The notes: generated from the sequence alone by a model not told the origin. Positions 11,252 through 27,100 are shown, numbered from the stretch's first letter. The stretch is 64,000 nt of DNA from Psoroptes ovis (GCA_002943765.1 PQWQ01000002.1:2170001-2234000); one strand, 5' to 3'. Numbers and translations: made by a program.

Positions 11252-13409
11252 ATGAGCAATGGTAGAAATTTTTCCGAAGGAGATGTATCAATTGTTGGTC
11301 TAAAAAGACGTGTTGGTTTCATCAGCGGTACAGCATTGATCGTTGGCACAATGATTGGTATGTTTGAATTAAAATAATTTTTTGCTTGATGATTTGATTC
11401 TTCTGTGGATAGGAAGCGGTATTTTTGTATCACCAAAAGGTGTTCTTGAGAGATCTGGTTCAGTTGGAATGAGTTTGATTGTATGGATTGGTTCTGGTCT
11501 GATTTCTTTATTAGGTAAATTAACATATGAATGAGAATTGATAATTTCATTGAATTTTGAATTATTATTTAAATTTCTGATTTTTTAAAGGAGCTTTATG
11601 TTATGCAGAACTTGGCACCTTAATAACAAAATCAGGTGCAGAATATTCATACATTCTTGAATCGTTCGGTGGTTTATTAGCATTTCTATTCTCATGGATA
11701 TCAGTTTTTGTACTTAAACCAGCAATGTTGTCAATCATTTGTTTAACCCTTAGCGAATATATTGTTCAACCATTTTTTACCGTATGTCAGCCAAATAATT
11801 ATGCTGTCAAATTGATAGCCATATTTTTTATAGGTATTTCATTTTGACATTTATCTTGATTAATTTTTTTAATCTTAACTTTTTCATAATCAAAATCTTT
11901 AGTAACAATAACTTATGTGAATTGTTATAGCGTTAATTTGGCTACAAGTACACAGAACATATTCACTGCTGCCAAATTATTAGCCATCATTATTATTATT
12001 TGCGGTGGTATTGTTCATATATTCCAAGGACATACTGAATACATTTCCAAAGGTTTTGAAGGCTCAAAATTTGCGATTTCTGATCTTGCTACAGCATTTT
12101 ATAGCGGCCTTTGGGCTTATGATGGATGGTTGGTGTTTTAATTGTTTCAAATAAAATTTTGAATAATTATATCATAAAAAAATACATTAGGAATAATCTC
12201 AATTATGTCACTGAAGAATTAATCAATCCATACCGTAATTTACCATTGGCAATAATTTGTGGAATACCCATCGTAACGATATGTTATGTTTTAGTCAATT
12301 TAAGTTATATGAGTGTAATGACTACGGAAGAAATTCTTATGTCAGACGCTGTTGCTGTGGTGAATATTGATACTTATTTGAATGATTTGAAATCATTCAC
12401 TAATTATTCAATTATAATTTCTATTAGACATGGGGAAATCAAATTCTTGGAATTGCATCGATAATCATACCGATATCAGTTGCACTTTCATCATTTGGTG
12501 CTGGTAATGGTTCTTGTTTTACAAGCGGTAGATTAGCGTTTGCAGCAGCTCGTGAAGGACATTTAGTCGATGTATTATCGTATATCGATATGAAACGATA
12601 CACTCCATCGCCTGCTCTTGTTTTTAATGCATTTCTGTCCAGTAAGTATTTGATGAAAATTCATTCATCATAATCTTTGAAATTGGGAGAAAAACTATGA
12701 AAAATGATTCATCTTTTTGTGTTCCCATCCAGTATTATTGATATTACCAAGCAATATCGAAAGTTTGATAGATTTTTTCAGTTTCACTGCATGGCTATTT
12801 TATGGTGCAACAATGTTGGCTTTAATCATACTCCGTTATAAATCTCCATATAAAGAAAAATTTCGTCCTTACAAGGTATTTTGCATGATTATAATAATCA
12901 TATTAATTATATTCATCGATTGAATTGAATTTTTTCTATTTTATTGTAATCATATTACCATAATTATGATAATGTAAATGGATGGCAACAACAATAATGA
13001 TTGAAACATGAAAAAAAAGGTGCACTTATCATTGCCAATAATTGTTTTTCTAATATCAATATATTTAGTGATTGGGCCAATCATTGAAAACCCACAAATC
13101 GAATATCTGTATGCAATGTTATATATTGTATCAGGATTATTAGTTTATTTTCCATTTGTAAAATATAAATTCAAATGTCATCGTTTACTAAGTAAGTATT
13201 TTTTCCAGCACGATAATAATCTGATTGATATACACGAATAATTCAGCAAAACAATTCAATTCCATTTATTTTTTTTTTCATCACACCAAGACATTATCAC
13301 ATGGACAACACAATTAATATTCAAAGCTGTACCATGTGAATATGTTCCTGAAAGTTCACCAGATGAAGAACAAGAATTGCAAGAAGAATCAAATCAACCG
13401 GAAGAATGA
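11252..13409 (+). CDS. SLC7A (LAT-type) light chain of heteromeric amino-acid transporters
   Basis: Nine exons (11252..11357, 11413..11514, 11591..11833, 11903..12128, 12191..12359, 12428..12641, 12733..12875, 13020..13191, 13291..13409) join in phase to 497 residues, the usual length. The TM1 motif GTMIGSGIF is at about residue 36, and GALCYAELGT lies in TM3. In the TM3-TM4 loop, QPFFTVCQPNN carries the Cys (about residue 135) that in this family forms the disulphide to the SLC3 heavy chain. WNNLNYVTEELINPYRNLP, FGAGNGSCFTSGR and FRPYKVHLSLP follow. The fold has 12 predicted TM segments and acts as an obligate exchanger in the plasma membrane. The motifs do not separate LAT, y+LAT and b0,+AT, so no symbol is given. 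The start is uncertain: the frame stays open 43 codons further to the acceptor at 11123, where an ATG split by the intron could be formed. All introns are under 145 bp. Confidence 0.93.
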
Positions 13410-13483
13410 TTTGAAAAATCATATATGATATGAAATGAAATCGTGGAAAGAAATGGTTAATGATGATTTATAATGGTTCAAAA

Positions 13484-13489
13484 AATAAA
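13484..13489 (+). terminator. Polyadenylation signal of the SLC7A gene
   Basis: AATAAA lies 75 bases past the transporter stop codon and is the first canonical hexamer there. It rests on position only. Confidence 0.5.
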
Positions 13490-15058
13490 ATCAAATATTG
13501 ATTAAATTATTCAACGTTTGTCCATACATCAATCAATCAATTAATCAACACAACAGATAACAATCAAGATGAGCCAAATTTTTATGTTATTTTTCATTTT
13601 ATTTTATAAAAGAACATTCATTGAATCAGAAACTAATTATTATTATTATTAATAATTATATAATCACCATTATTATTATTATTACTGTTATGATCATGAA
13701 AATTTTAATTTTGTTTTTGCTATTTGAAATATTGGCTTTGGAAAAACAGACAAACAAATTGATTGATTGATCAAAAATTACATAATTTCGATAAATTATT
13801 AACAAACAAATTAATTTTTTTTATTAATCAAATATTTTTTCTTTGTTTTACACATCAATTAATCAATTTTAATTTTAAAATTAATTTTATTTATATATTA
13901 ATTTATTTTAATATAAATAATGAATAATAATAATAATAATAATGATTTTAATAATAATGCAATTGAAAAAGTGATAATAATTTCATTGTGTCATTATAAA
14001 TATAATTTTTCCATTTTCAATGAATAGTGGTTGTGTAAGTGTTTTGTTCTTAATGGGTTGAATTTTTACATATTAAACATTGAAAGAAATATGTTCAAAG
14101 GAAACGAAGAAAAGAAAAATGATCAAATCAAATATCCAATGCTTATAGACAAACAGTGAAAAATTAATCAATGATTAAATGATATTAAGATTTATTATGC
14201 ATTTATTTATTTATTTCATTATAATTTTAATAATTTATTTTATTTACATTTAAAATGAGTAATTGAAATTTTTATTTGATTTGATTTCAATTATGTTTTC
14301 AATAAAAATTTGCAATGAAAAAAAATACTACTTGAAATCATATTTATTGTCCATGGTTGAAAATGTATTCAATCATAATAATTCAATAATTTCTATTTCA
14401 AATTGAATTATTATTATTATCATCAATAGAGAAAATCTGTGAAATTTTTATTTTTCAATTATTATTTTTAGATTTTTTTTCACAATTTACAATTTTTCAT
14501 ATTGAAAAGTAGTGATGAAATTATAATGTTGAAAGTATATGCAAAAGAAATGAAAAAAAAATGATGAAAGGAAAATTTTTCAAATTTTTGTGTCACATAA
14601 ATGTGTGAATGTATTGTTTGTATTATATACTGAATGAAAAATGTTTTAATTATTAATGATGATGATGATGATAATGAAAATAGAATGATTTATATGTAGA
14701 TCGAGATGAGTTTAAAATCATTATTTATATGAAAATTTATGATTTATTGATGATTTTAATGTAGAAAAAAATGATTATTAAGTATGATAAGTGTCCAGTC
14801 AGTTTTGTTGATGAATGATGATGATAAGTTTTGAGATAATGATGGATAATAATTACAATCGTCTTTTTGAAATATTAATTGGCTTAATATGAATATGTTT
14901 ATCACAAAATCACAAATCTCAATGTTCTATATTTATATTTGGAGAATATTTTTGAATTAATTAATGAATGATCTTAGTTAGTCAATCAATGCCAGAAATA
15001 TTTGAAAATATCACATTTTTTTCTGTTTTTTCATTCGCCAGAATTGATCGGAATTTTT

Positions 15059-15064
15059 TTTATT
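15059..15064 (-). terminator. Polyadenylation signal of the CHD gene
   Basis: TTTATT on the plus strand reads AATAAA on the minus strand, about 50 bases past the CHD stop. This suggests a short 3' untranslated region. AT-rich background makes chance hexamers common. Confidence 0.45.
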
Positions 15065-15114
15065 TTTTGCAAATCAAATTCGTGAATCTATATGATGTTT
15101 TTTCATGAATATTT

Positions 15115-18100
15115 TCATTTTGAGGTAGAAGTTGATTTGCGATTGCTTTTCTGATCTTTTGAAGATGAGGATGACGAATTTGATACTGCTGCCGATGATG
15201 ATTGTTTTGATGATCGATTATTATTACGTTTACTATTAACATTTTTGCTGGATCTTGAAGAATTTTTCTCTGAATTTGAATCTTTATTTTCTTCATATTC
15301 ACTGCCACCATTCAAACCATCATCTTCTTCATTTGCCATTAATGATTTTATACTTTCATCATCAGATTCTAGTGTTGTCGATGCTGAAGGAACTTTTGCT
15401 GATAAATGCATGCTAGAACTTGATCTTGATGATGATGACGATGTATTTGGCGATTTCATCATTGATGAAGATTTATTATGATTTCCTTTATTTGATGATG
15501 ATGATGAGGATGATAATTTACTTTTTTGACTCGCATTTGAAATTGAACTTGTTGGCGTACTGGTAGTCGTTGATGTGAATACATTTGAGAAATTAGCCAG
15601 TCCATTCATTAGATTGGGATTGTTCAAGAATGGTGACGTCAAACCAAATGGATATAAAGATGGCATGGAAAAATTAGGATTTGAGTACAAAAACGGTAAC
15701 GATGATGATGGTAATCCGCCAGCAGTACCACCAGATGTACCAAGCAAATTAGAACTTAATGGATTTTTACCACTTTTACTATTGTTACCACTGTTGCTGG
15801 CAGAATTCTTATTGCTACTAGATGTTGATTTAGATTTATCTTCGGTCGATCCCATTGTGTTAAGATTAGAAGCTGCTGCAGCAGCTGATGATGCTAAACT
15901 ATTAGCAAGTGATGCAAAATCTAAATTGGTCGAAGCACCATCTTTCTTATTAGCAGATGATTGATTTAAATTTGCCAAATTGGAAAAATTTGAAAAATTG
16001 AATAAAGGATTATTAAGACCGAATAAATTAGCGAATGATGACAATGACGGTGCTGCTGTTGAGGTTGTTGTTGTAGATGATGGAGCGGTCGTTATCGTAT
16101 TTGTATTAGTAGAATTTGTCGATGATGATGTTGCTTTTGAAACTGTTGCGGCGGCAGCAGCAGCAGCTGCTGCATCTAAAAACAATTTCATCGATGGTAT
16201 CCCTGATAACATATTATTATTGAAACCTAAATTCGGAAAATTTGGAAAACCGGGATTTGATTTTCCACCGCTTGCATTCAATGCATTCATATATGAGTTA
16301 GCCAATAATGATGAGGACGCTTGTTGTTGCTGTTTATTTGATGGTGTTCCAGATGTAGCTGCCGCAGCAGCCAAAGAGAGATTATTCAATAAATTGGATG
16401 CATTCAGATTGGGGAAATTAGTACTGCTGTTATTAGCTGAAGCAGTGATACTTCTATTCGATGTCAAAGTCGTACTATTGCTGACATTGCTTGATGATTG
16501 CTGATGTTGTGATGAGCTCCCTCGTTTTTCACTGGTACGTGTGCGAATCGATGACGAGCCACTATGTGATGATACAGTCTATGAAAAGGAAAAGCGATTA
16601 GAAATTTATTTGAATGATGAAAAAATAAAAATACCGGTGTTTTGAATGATGCTTGCGTTGAGGTTGATGATGCTGATTGTTTATCTTTGATTAAATTCTT
16701 CAAATCAGGAGTAGCATTTTTCTCCAATAACGATGATAAATATTTTTTAGAATCTATCAACGATGACTAAAAATGAAACAAACAATACGTTATAAATTTG
16801 AATGAAAATGGAAAAATATTCATACTAACCATAGCTGGAACATTTAATAGTGATCGCTTAGCAATTATTGATTCATCTTGATTACTTGATGAGGATGATG
16901 GCGGCTGTTGTTGCTCGAATTGCGACCGAGTTCGTTTACTATTAGATCTTGTATTTTTTGCTTTTTCATCAATCTGTTACAAAATTAAGAAAACATTATG
17001 AATGATTAACTAATGAAAATTGATTTGACACTTACATTCGGTACCGGTGGTGGAGGCAATGTTGATGAAGTTGATTGCATCTGATTAAAATTCAAATTAG
17101 ATGTCAATTGTTGACTATTAGTTTGCGCAAAACTTTGTGCAAATAATGGATTGTTGAAAATTGATAAAAATGTTGAACTCTGTGATAGTAAATCAGGGTT
17201 ATCCTCCAATAATGATTTCAAATTTTGTTTCATCAAATTTGTTTTAGAATCAATCGGTGGATTTTTATCTGCTGTTGACGATGAAGTTTGTTGTTTTGAT
17301 GGTGATTGCTTACTTAACAATTTTAATGATTCCATCATATTATAATATGCTTTACTAACATCACTTGCTGCTAATGGTTTCTTTGATGCCAATGGATTCG
17401 AAGCTGGGGACGGTTGTTGTGGTTGTTGTTGCTGTGCTAAATTGGCAAGAGTGTTTTTCTTGACAGAATGGAAAAGTGGTGATTTCGATAATTCCTCAAA
17501 CAGTGCATTAGATGCTGGCATTCTTTTATTGTTATCAGGAGTTGTGGTCTGTTGTGATAAACTATTGAATGCTGCCAATAAATCTTTTTCGTTGAATAAA
17601 TTTTTCGACAAATTACTTGTGGTCGATACTGTAGCAGCGTTCGGCACAGTTGTGGGTTGTGAAGTTGGAAATTTATTGGATAAAAATGAAGCAGAAGATC
17701 CAGCGGACACTGGATTATTTTCTTGTTTCACTTCTTCCATCATTTTTTTAGCTTGTAAATTCAAAGCAAGGGCATCAATTCTACTTCCGATCTTTCCACG
17801 TTTTTTGCCACCACCACCACTATTAAAGGTGCTACCACCGACTGGAAGTCCTGTATTTGCAGTTGATGATGTAGAGGTTTCGGTGAGATTTGGCTTTTTC
17901 AATGTTTGACTCAAAATAGTAGCCATCGTGTTAGATTTACTGATATTGCTATTAGAAGGTATCAAATTACTTTTGCAAGGTACTGAACTCAAATCGAGAA
18001 CGTCAGCTTTTTCATTTGAATTTTTCGATGGTTGTTTGTGAGCTGAATGTAAGGCTCCTAAATTTGCAGAACGGGTTGAAGATGTATTTGTTTTCTCTAA

Positions 18101-21100
18101 AACTGCAGTTGTAGCAGATTTAAATTTCGATGTTAGATCTAATGAGCCTAATGAGAGTGGATTACGAGATGAGCTTTGATGTGCGGGCGGTGGCAACCCA
18201 GAAGAAGGAATATTTCCTTTAGATGATGATGCTGATGAAGAAGCAGTCGTAGCTTCCATTCCGGTCATTACATTCGACTTTGGTTGTTGTTGAGCTTTGG
18301 TTACATTAGCTACAGCTGCTGCTAAAGTTGATTGGAATGATGGTCCAAATAAAAGCGATGTAGCTTTATCATCATTCAGCAATTCTTCACGCAATGTTGA
18401 ACGAATATTAAATGGTAAATTATTGAGCAAAGGTGCTAAAAATTGGCTTGGTATATTATTCAATAACGAATTACTTGTTTTACTATTTTTGAAGAGTGAT
18501 GCAGCAAAATTTGAATTTGAATTATTCTGACCGGTGAGCATATTTGAACTTGTTGAGGCGGTAATATTTGAATTGGATTTATTATTATTGTTGTTGTTAT
18601 TATTATTGTTATTGATATTGGATGATGATGCTGATGATGATTGATGCGATGGTTGATCAACACTAGAATTCAATAGACTGTGCAATTTAGTTTTTTCGTT
18701 GTCATTTTCATAACGTCTTCCACGCCTTCTTCGTTTTTTGATTGAATCATCCAAATTATTATTAATGATTTGTCCTGATTGCGTTGGATTCGGTGGATAA
18801 AAATATTCATTGGGTGTAAATGGCGATTGAGTTTCGTGGCGTGGTGTATGATCGGGTGTTGGATGCGGTGTTTCTTGACTAGCACTTGATAGACTACACG
18901 GTGTACTTGGTCTAGGTGAACTATCTGCTGTCGCTACACTTGGTGCATTATTATTAGTAGTTTGAGGCATAACATTATGAATATTTCTGAATGTTGGCCA
19001 TTCATTCTTCTCAACAGCTAAACAAACATTTTCCAACCGTATCTGCAATACACGATCGCGAGGCCATTTCAATTGTGGCCGAGTATAATTTGAGGTTGCA
19101 TCTGTTTCGGGTTGTTTAGTTTCTATCTCTGAATCTTCATTTATAGAATCTGAATCATCCATTTCTTTTGATACTTTATTTATCATATCATTGATGATCG
19201 ATCGAATTTCATTTTCACTTTCTATTTTTTCATTAGCAGCCTTTTCCTCAGCAGCTGCTTGCGCTTCATAATTACGCACAATTTCAATGAATGATAATTC
19301 ATTATCATTCATGAGATTATAATCCAAACGATTTAAACCATATTTAGCGGCGCCGATCAATAAATCTTTATCGTGTTGACCATAGATCCACCATTCGGGC
19401 AAATCTAATTGCGTTTGACAAAGTTTCAGTCTTTCATCTAATTCTGGATGATTTAAAATTTCATCACGTATTTTATTGAGTAATTCAATTCTAGCTAGAC
19501 ATCGATTAGCTCGTTCTTCAGTGATAGGATCAACACTAATTGGAAGATTCTCTTCATCTTCAGTCAATTTTCGTCCAACGACTTTTTTACACATTGCATG
19601 GAATGCCTTAAAATATTCGGTCAATGTTTCATCTAATTTCTTTTCCAATTTAGCATACGTTCGGAAACGCGTCCAATCATATGTATCGGCTTTTTTATCA
19701 TATTCAATGCCAAATGAAGAAACAACACGGTAGAAATCAGATTCTTCTCTTCGAGACCATTTCTTTTGCGCTTGTTCACGTTTTTTATTCTCTCGTTCCC
19801 TGATAGCAGCTTCGAATTTTTCCAAACGTTCTAAGCGTTGCATATGTCTAGCTTTTTGTGCGATACGTGCTTCTTCTTTCTTGAAATTTCTTTGATAACT
19901 TGTTACCAATCTGCGAAGACGATTATTCATTTCAGAAGATGTTGGAAACGGTAAGTAATTTTGCTCGGTATGTTGGGGTTGTTGATCATCTTTCGATGAT
20001 TTTGTCTCATCTCCTTCTTTATCACCGCTGTTATTTTTATCATTTTCATTATTATTAGCTTTGTCATTATTTTTATTAGCATCATTGTTATCTTTTGATT
20101 CTTGTGCCGGTGTGGCAGGAGTTACTGGCGTATCTGGCTCATCATCATCTTCCATTTTGACAACATCATCTTCAGCCGTTATTTCAGCCAATAATGCAGC
20201 ACCATCAGGAGGACCACAAATAGCTAAAAAACATAAGGATGGATCTTGCCTCATCATATTGAAACGATCATAACCATGTTTATAAACACCGATTATCAAT
20301 GATTTATCTGCTTCTTCATTCCACCATTGTGATGGTGGTTCGCAATCTGGTTGACAATATGGTAATGGTATATCTTTCACATTTGTATTGCTGAAAACTT
20401 TTTCATGTAAATCACCGATTATATCTGTTTTGATATATGCCAACAATCTTACACGTAAAAGAATTCTGAAAAAATAAATTGTAATTAAAATGATTGCATA
20501 TATGAATTATTGTGGAAAGAAAATTTTAAGGAAAAAATCAGAAAGGTGAGAAAAGTTTGTACTCATAGACTGATTAATGCAAAAATTGCAACCAAGCAAT
20601 CAAGTTCAATCAGCCACTCAGTATTAGCATGGCAAAATTCATCACAGTGATGGCGAAACTCACAAGTATTTGGAAAGAATATCAGTAACACTTACTTATT
20701 TGCATGCCGTAATAAATGCTTTCGATATGTCTCATCAGTCATTTGTATGTCTGGATTATATTTTTCACTTTTGGCCCAATCTAATTGTTCAAGCTCTTCA
20801 TTAATTGGTTTGACTATTCCTTTGTTATTACTATTATTACTATTGCCATTATTGCTATTCTTTTTTGATTTTCGATTTGTTTTGCTATTAGCGTCATTAT
20901 TTTCATTGGTAGTCGGATTGCCATTATTTGAATCAGATGTTTCAGATGATTTTTCAGACGGCGGAGTTATTAATTCCAATATAAATGATTTGACTTTTTC
21001 ATCACCTTTATAATTTTGCAATGAAAACAATAATATCACTCTTGATATATCTTCAATATCCATTTGTGATAGATTTCTTTTGAATTTTCCCAACATTGTA

Positions 21101-24100
21101 CATTCATCCCAACGTCCCCAACCATATGTCAATAGACCTTTTTCAACTTTGAAAAATTCGGAACGAGTCCAGCCAAAACCGACTTCTTGTGCATAATCTT
21201 CATCGTGTTCTGGATCATAAAAACGACTTTTGCGTTTCTTTTTACTATTAGGCACACGATTACGACTGCCACGTGTCCGAGATGATATTGATTCATCTTC
21301 TTCAGATGATGTATCTAATTCCGATATATCAAGAACAGCATCATCAGCACCAAAACGTTTTGTTTGTGTGCGTCTTCGAGGTTCTTGAACAATCAATTCA
21401 TTCCGTGATTTTAATTCATCAACATCAAAATTGGCTTTTTTGGCCCATTTTTCCCAAAAATTAGGATCATCAATTTCTATATCGGTACGATTATCAGAGG
21501 TGGCAAAAGAAGCTTTAGAGAAAGTAGAGCCTTTTCCCTCACTTTCTATTACAATCTTTGTTGTTCGTCTTTGCAATATCATGTCGATATCTTCTTCACA
21601 GAATTTATCACCAGCGGCATCATCGTCCATCAATGCACCATATGCCCCTTTTCGCAATAAATCTTCGATTTCTTTTTTAGTCAATTGATTTTCAGCTGTT
21701 AAATTCTTCTGTGCATTAATAGATTGTAACACTGCCTTATCAAGACCAAGTTTCAAACTGGCACGATCAAACATTTCACGTTCATATGTGTTTCGACAAA
21801 TCAAACGATAGACTTTCACCGATTTTTTCTGCCCGATACGATGACAGCGAGCTTGGGCTTGCAAATCATTTTGTGGATTCCAATCTGAATCAAAGATAAT
21901 GACAGTGTCAGCCGCTGTTAAATTGATACCTAAACCACCAGCACGTGTACATAATAGAAATACGAATCTATCCGAGTCTGGTTTACTAAAACGATCGATA
22001 GCAGCTTGTCGTAAATTACCACGTACTCGACCGTCGATTCTTTCAAAAGGATATCTTTTTTGGCAAAGATAATCTTCAAGTATATCTAAACATCGAACCA
22101 TTTGTGAAAATATCAATACACGATGACCATTTTCTTTTAGTCTTGGCAATAATTTATCAATCAATACCAATTTACCAGATGCTTGAATGATTGCATTCAA
22201 TGTCGATTCATTACCATGTGTGCTACGAAACTCTTGTATTATTTGTTCTTCAGCGCCATTTATCAAAAATGGATGTATACAACATTTTCTCAGTTCCATA
22301 ACTGTATTCATTAAATTTGGCATATTGGCATATGTACCACCTTTGCTAAGAAATTGGAAATTTCTTTCCAATATTGCTCGATAATATTTTTTCTGTACAT
22401 TTGTCAATTCAACCTAGTTCATTGAATATAAACAAAATAATTATTAGAAAATTTTTTCTCACAAAAATATAATTATAATACAATAATTAGGATCAGCATA
22501 AAAATTATCATCAAAAATGTAGATTCACACATAGATGAATCTTATGAACGTTTACTTTGGTAAAACATCAGATTTTTTCAGTATTCAAAGATTAGAAAGT
22601 TTAAAACAAAAAAACATACCTCAATGATTGTTTCTTCTTTTGGTGCTAACGATTTTTCCACATCTTCTTTCAAACGTCTTAACATCATTGGTTTGAGTAT
22701 TGCTTTCAATTTATCAACTTGTGCTTCGGTCTTAAGATCACCGAATTCTGCCATGAAATTCTCATTTGATGTGAATTGAGATGGTTCAAGGAAATGTAAT
22801 AAACTAAACAATTCTTCAGTATTATTTTGCAATGGTGTGCCAGTCAATAAAACACGATGATCAATAGATAACATTGATAAACCTTCTAATAATTTACAAT
22901 TACGATTTTTCAATCTATGTGCTTCATCAATGATACAAGCAACCCATTTGATACTACTCAATTCAATACAATCGGTTAATATCACTTCAAACGTTGTGAT
23001 CATCACTTGAAATTTATATACATTCGGAATACGCTCATTTTTGTCATTTTTATAATACATTTCATAATCTTGTATCATATTACGACTTGGAGAACTATGA
23101 AGAAGTGAAAACAAAAAATTTAATTATAGAAAGAAATTTATATGAGTATCAGATCATGTTATTACCTTCCATGGTAAGTGACAACATTTAATTCAGTCCA
23201 TGTTTCAAATTCTCGTTGCCAATTACCAATTGTTGATAAAGGTACAATAACTAAATATGGATATGGTATTCCATAATTAACCATTTCTTGTATAAAAGTG
23301 ATGGATTGAATAGTTTTTCCTAGACCCATTTCATCAGCTAAAATACAATTTTGACTGTATAATAATGATAGAGAAAAAATTATTCACTAAATCATCAATA
23401 ACAATAATTGAGAACATACCCATTGTGCCAACAAAAACTCAACCAATTAACACCTTCCAATTGATATTCCCGCAATGTATTGCCGTTTTTATATACAGGT
23501 GATTGTTCCAATTTTTTCCAATCACAACTTTTTGGTTTCTTCTTGATTCTCCACTCACTTTTTGGCGGAGGGTTACGATATTTCCAAAATTGATCAATTT
23601 TCGCACGATCATCGATATCATCTTCTAATTCCCATGTACTTTCTTCATAAGATAAACCTCGCCATTTCACTAAATAATGTCTTACTAATCTTGTCTTGGT
23701 GATTATTTGTTTTTTAATACATTTTTTATCTTCATTTTCATTACCAGTTTTCTTTGTATCATCATCTTTTTTCTCATCGATATTTTTATTTTCTATCATT
23801 TCTTCCTTGGTAGTCACTGTAATTGTTTCATCCTTTGTTTCAACATTTTCATTTGATTCATTTTCATCACTACTTCCTTTAGTTTCAACATTCATTATGT
23901 CACTTTCTTTTTTCATTGATTCTTGTTTGTCATCTTCATTCACTTTTCTATCAATCATTTCAGAATCTGATTTTTCCTCCTTTTTAATCAATAATTCATC
24001 ATTTTCTTTAGGTTTAGTATTATCGGCAACAGCATCATCAGAATTAGTTCCATTATTGATGTCGCTTGTTTTTTCATCATTAGTATCGATTACAACAGGT

Positions 24101-27100
24101 TTCATATCAATTTTATTATCGTCATCATGTTTTTCGGGTTGTGGTTGATCATCAATTATATCGATTTCTTCTTCAATTATTTCCTCTATTTCGTTAACAT
24201 CTAATATTCTATCGACTTCAATATAATCAGGATTGAATGGCTCTTCATCTAGAAAATCGAATACATTTATATCTTTTTTCTGTCGATATCGACGAATTTT
24301 TTGATTAATACGACGATCGCCTTTTTCCAATTCTTCTTCAGTTTTCCAATCACAATGTAAATATGATAAATTTTTGTATTTGACATAAAACTCTTCAACC
24401 GTAATGAATTGTGGTTCTTTATTTTCATTATTATCATCATCATTTTGTTCTAATTCTATTTCACGTTTGGCTGTACGCGATGATAATATTTTTTCAACTA
24501 CCATAGTATCTTCAGTCAATTGCACATTCATTACTTGACTTTGTTCATCATTATTTGATTTTTGCATGAAATCTTCATCAGATAAATCTAAATCAATATC
24601 ATCATTATAACGCTGTCGTTTGGTATTACGTGCTGATCTACGTTTATGAATAGAAGCTTCATCATCAGGTGATGGTGATGGTGGTGGCGTTTTTTCTAAA
24701 TCGGAATTATCTGGCGAGCCAAATCCACGCTTACGCTTCTTATTTTGTTTGAATTTTAATGCTAATTTTGGAAGTCTTCTCTTTGGCGCTCTGTTCTTAA
24801 CTTTGGGTTTTTTAACAACTTCCGTTTCCTCGACAACAGTTTGCGAAGCATCGGTTGACATCGCTACGACTGCAGTTGTGTTAGTTAATTCACTGTCATT
24901 ATTTTCAGTCAAAACAATTGATTCATTATTAATTGTAGGGATTATTTCTGATTTATCTTCTTCATTTTTAGAGCATTTCTTTTTCTTCTGTCTTATTCGT
25001 TTTGCTTTAACAGAATCGCAAGTAGCATTGCCATCAATATTGGCATCTGCTATTGATGAATTATTTATATCGAAAGTTATAGTCGAAAGTTGTGTTTTAT
25101 CATCTTGATCTATTGATGCAATCGTATTGTCATCCATCAATGATTGTTCTGCTTTTATTTTTTTCGTTCTTTTCTTTTTTATTTTGGTTTTTGATTCACC
25201 ATCAAGTGTTTCATTTTCAGTAGCCAATTGTTCACCAGTGTTTTCACAAATCATCTCATTTTTCTTCGATTTTCTTTTCTTTTTAGGTTTTTCGGGGATC
25301 GGAGTTGATGATGTGAAACTACCCGGCGGCAAATTTTTCGTATCATTGTTGAATGAAATATCCATTTGATTGGTCACTGGTTGAATTGGATGCTGATAAT
25401 TTGAATCATAATAATTATTTGATGAAGAAAGCTGATCAGTGAATGATAATTGATTAGATTGAGCATTTGACATAGTGTCGGATGTTTCTTTTGGAATATT
25501 ATCGTAATTGGATTGATACATTGCTGACGATGGTGATGGACCTTTGGCAGATGATGTAATCATCAAAGGCTTATAACTATCGATTGATGATGATTGAGAT
25601 GGTTCGTAGTTTGGCATCGATGATGGTTGTGGCTGTGTAAATGGTTCAGGTTTTTTGCTTTGATATTTTTCAATATCAGCAGATTCATTAGAATTCGATG
25701 GTGCAATGGATGTATCAACTGGCAACTGAACGGATTGCATTTGATCATCTGAAGTTTTATCAGGTTGATCATTTACATTACTATCATTATTATTATCCTG
25801 AATATTATCATTTTCAGCTGTACCCGAATCAATTAGACATTTGGACTCTTCATATGATGCTGGGGTAGTTAATGATTTAGCTGACGTTGTTGCATCACTT
25901 ACTGATGTTTGTTCGACATTTGCATTATTATCATCTATGTTGTCATTCTTGACTAAGTCTTTATTATCACAAGTATTCGTTATTGTTGCTGTTGATGGCG
26001 TAGATGCTATTGAATTAAGATTGCTCTTCTGAGGATCATTCGAAACATTTGTATTAGACAACTTTTGCTCATCATTAATACTATAATTATTATATGATGA
26101 TTGTGAACTATCTGACAGTGGAATCGGCGATCCATAATTTGTTTGATTTGACAAAGAAGATGCATGTGATGCACTTAATGGTGGTTGCGAGATTAATGTT
26201 GGGGATGATATTGTAGTTGCTGGTGGTATTGGTGGAATAGGCGATCTGTTACTCAAAACATTAGATGGTGGCGGTGGCGGTCCTATACTTAAATGATGAT
26301 TGTTGCTCTGATTAGTTGTTGGCATAGCGGGCGGAATCGTTGGCATTGATGTAAGTTTTGGACCATATGGTGATGATAACATTTCAGAATTCGGTGGAGG
26401 TTGTGCATGTTGATGTGTAAGCGACGGTAATACTGAAGAGTTCATCGTTGATGATGTGATCGGTAAAATCGGATTCGAAGAAGGCACCTTAGATGCTGAT
26501 GAACTTAGATGAGAATTGTACATATCCATATTGCTAGAACCATACATATCAATTGAATCATTGATATTTGGTCCAGAACTCATTGTTGAAGATGAAGATG
26601 ATGGTGGCGGTGGCGCTCCACCATATCCGACTGGCGATCCGCCATATTCAGGTGGCATCATCCCAGGTAATGGTACATGATCCATCATTGATTTGCTACC
26701 ACGACCGCGACCACGACCACGTGCAGACTGTGATCTAGGTTGTCGTGGCTTTCGCTCTTTTTTAGGTGCAGCATTATCTTTTTTAGGCCGACCTTTTCCT
26801 TTTCTTTTACCACCAGTATCATAATCATCGAAATTGGCAGCATAAGGATCAGATGGAGGATAATCTGATGATACACCACCAGATTGTTGTAAATTGGCCT
26901 GAGATTCTCTATATTCTGACATTGTTTGGTGCGGCGGCATACCAAGACCATTGTCAATATTGTAAGGATCATAGAGCATTGATGGATCATGATGATCAGA
27001 CGCACTATATGATGAATTGGACATTTCCGATGATATGCCATATTGATTTGATTGCAGTGAATGAGGAGGCGGCGGTGGTTGATCGTATCGCGAATGATTC

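Larger units (their letters stand above)
13410..15114. other. Convergent 3' intergenic region
   Basis: It lies between the stops of the plus-strand transporter and the minus-strand CHD gene and so holds both 3' untranslated regions. The sequence is AT-rich with AAT/ATT runs. I see no open frame or RNA gene in it. Confidence 0.6.
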
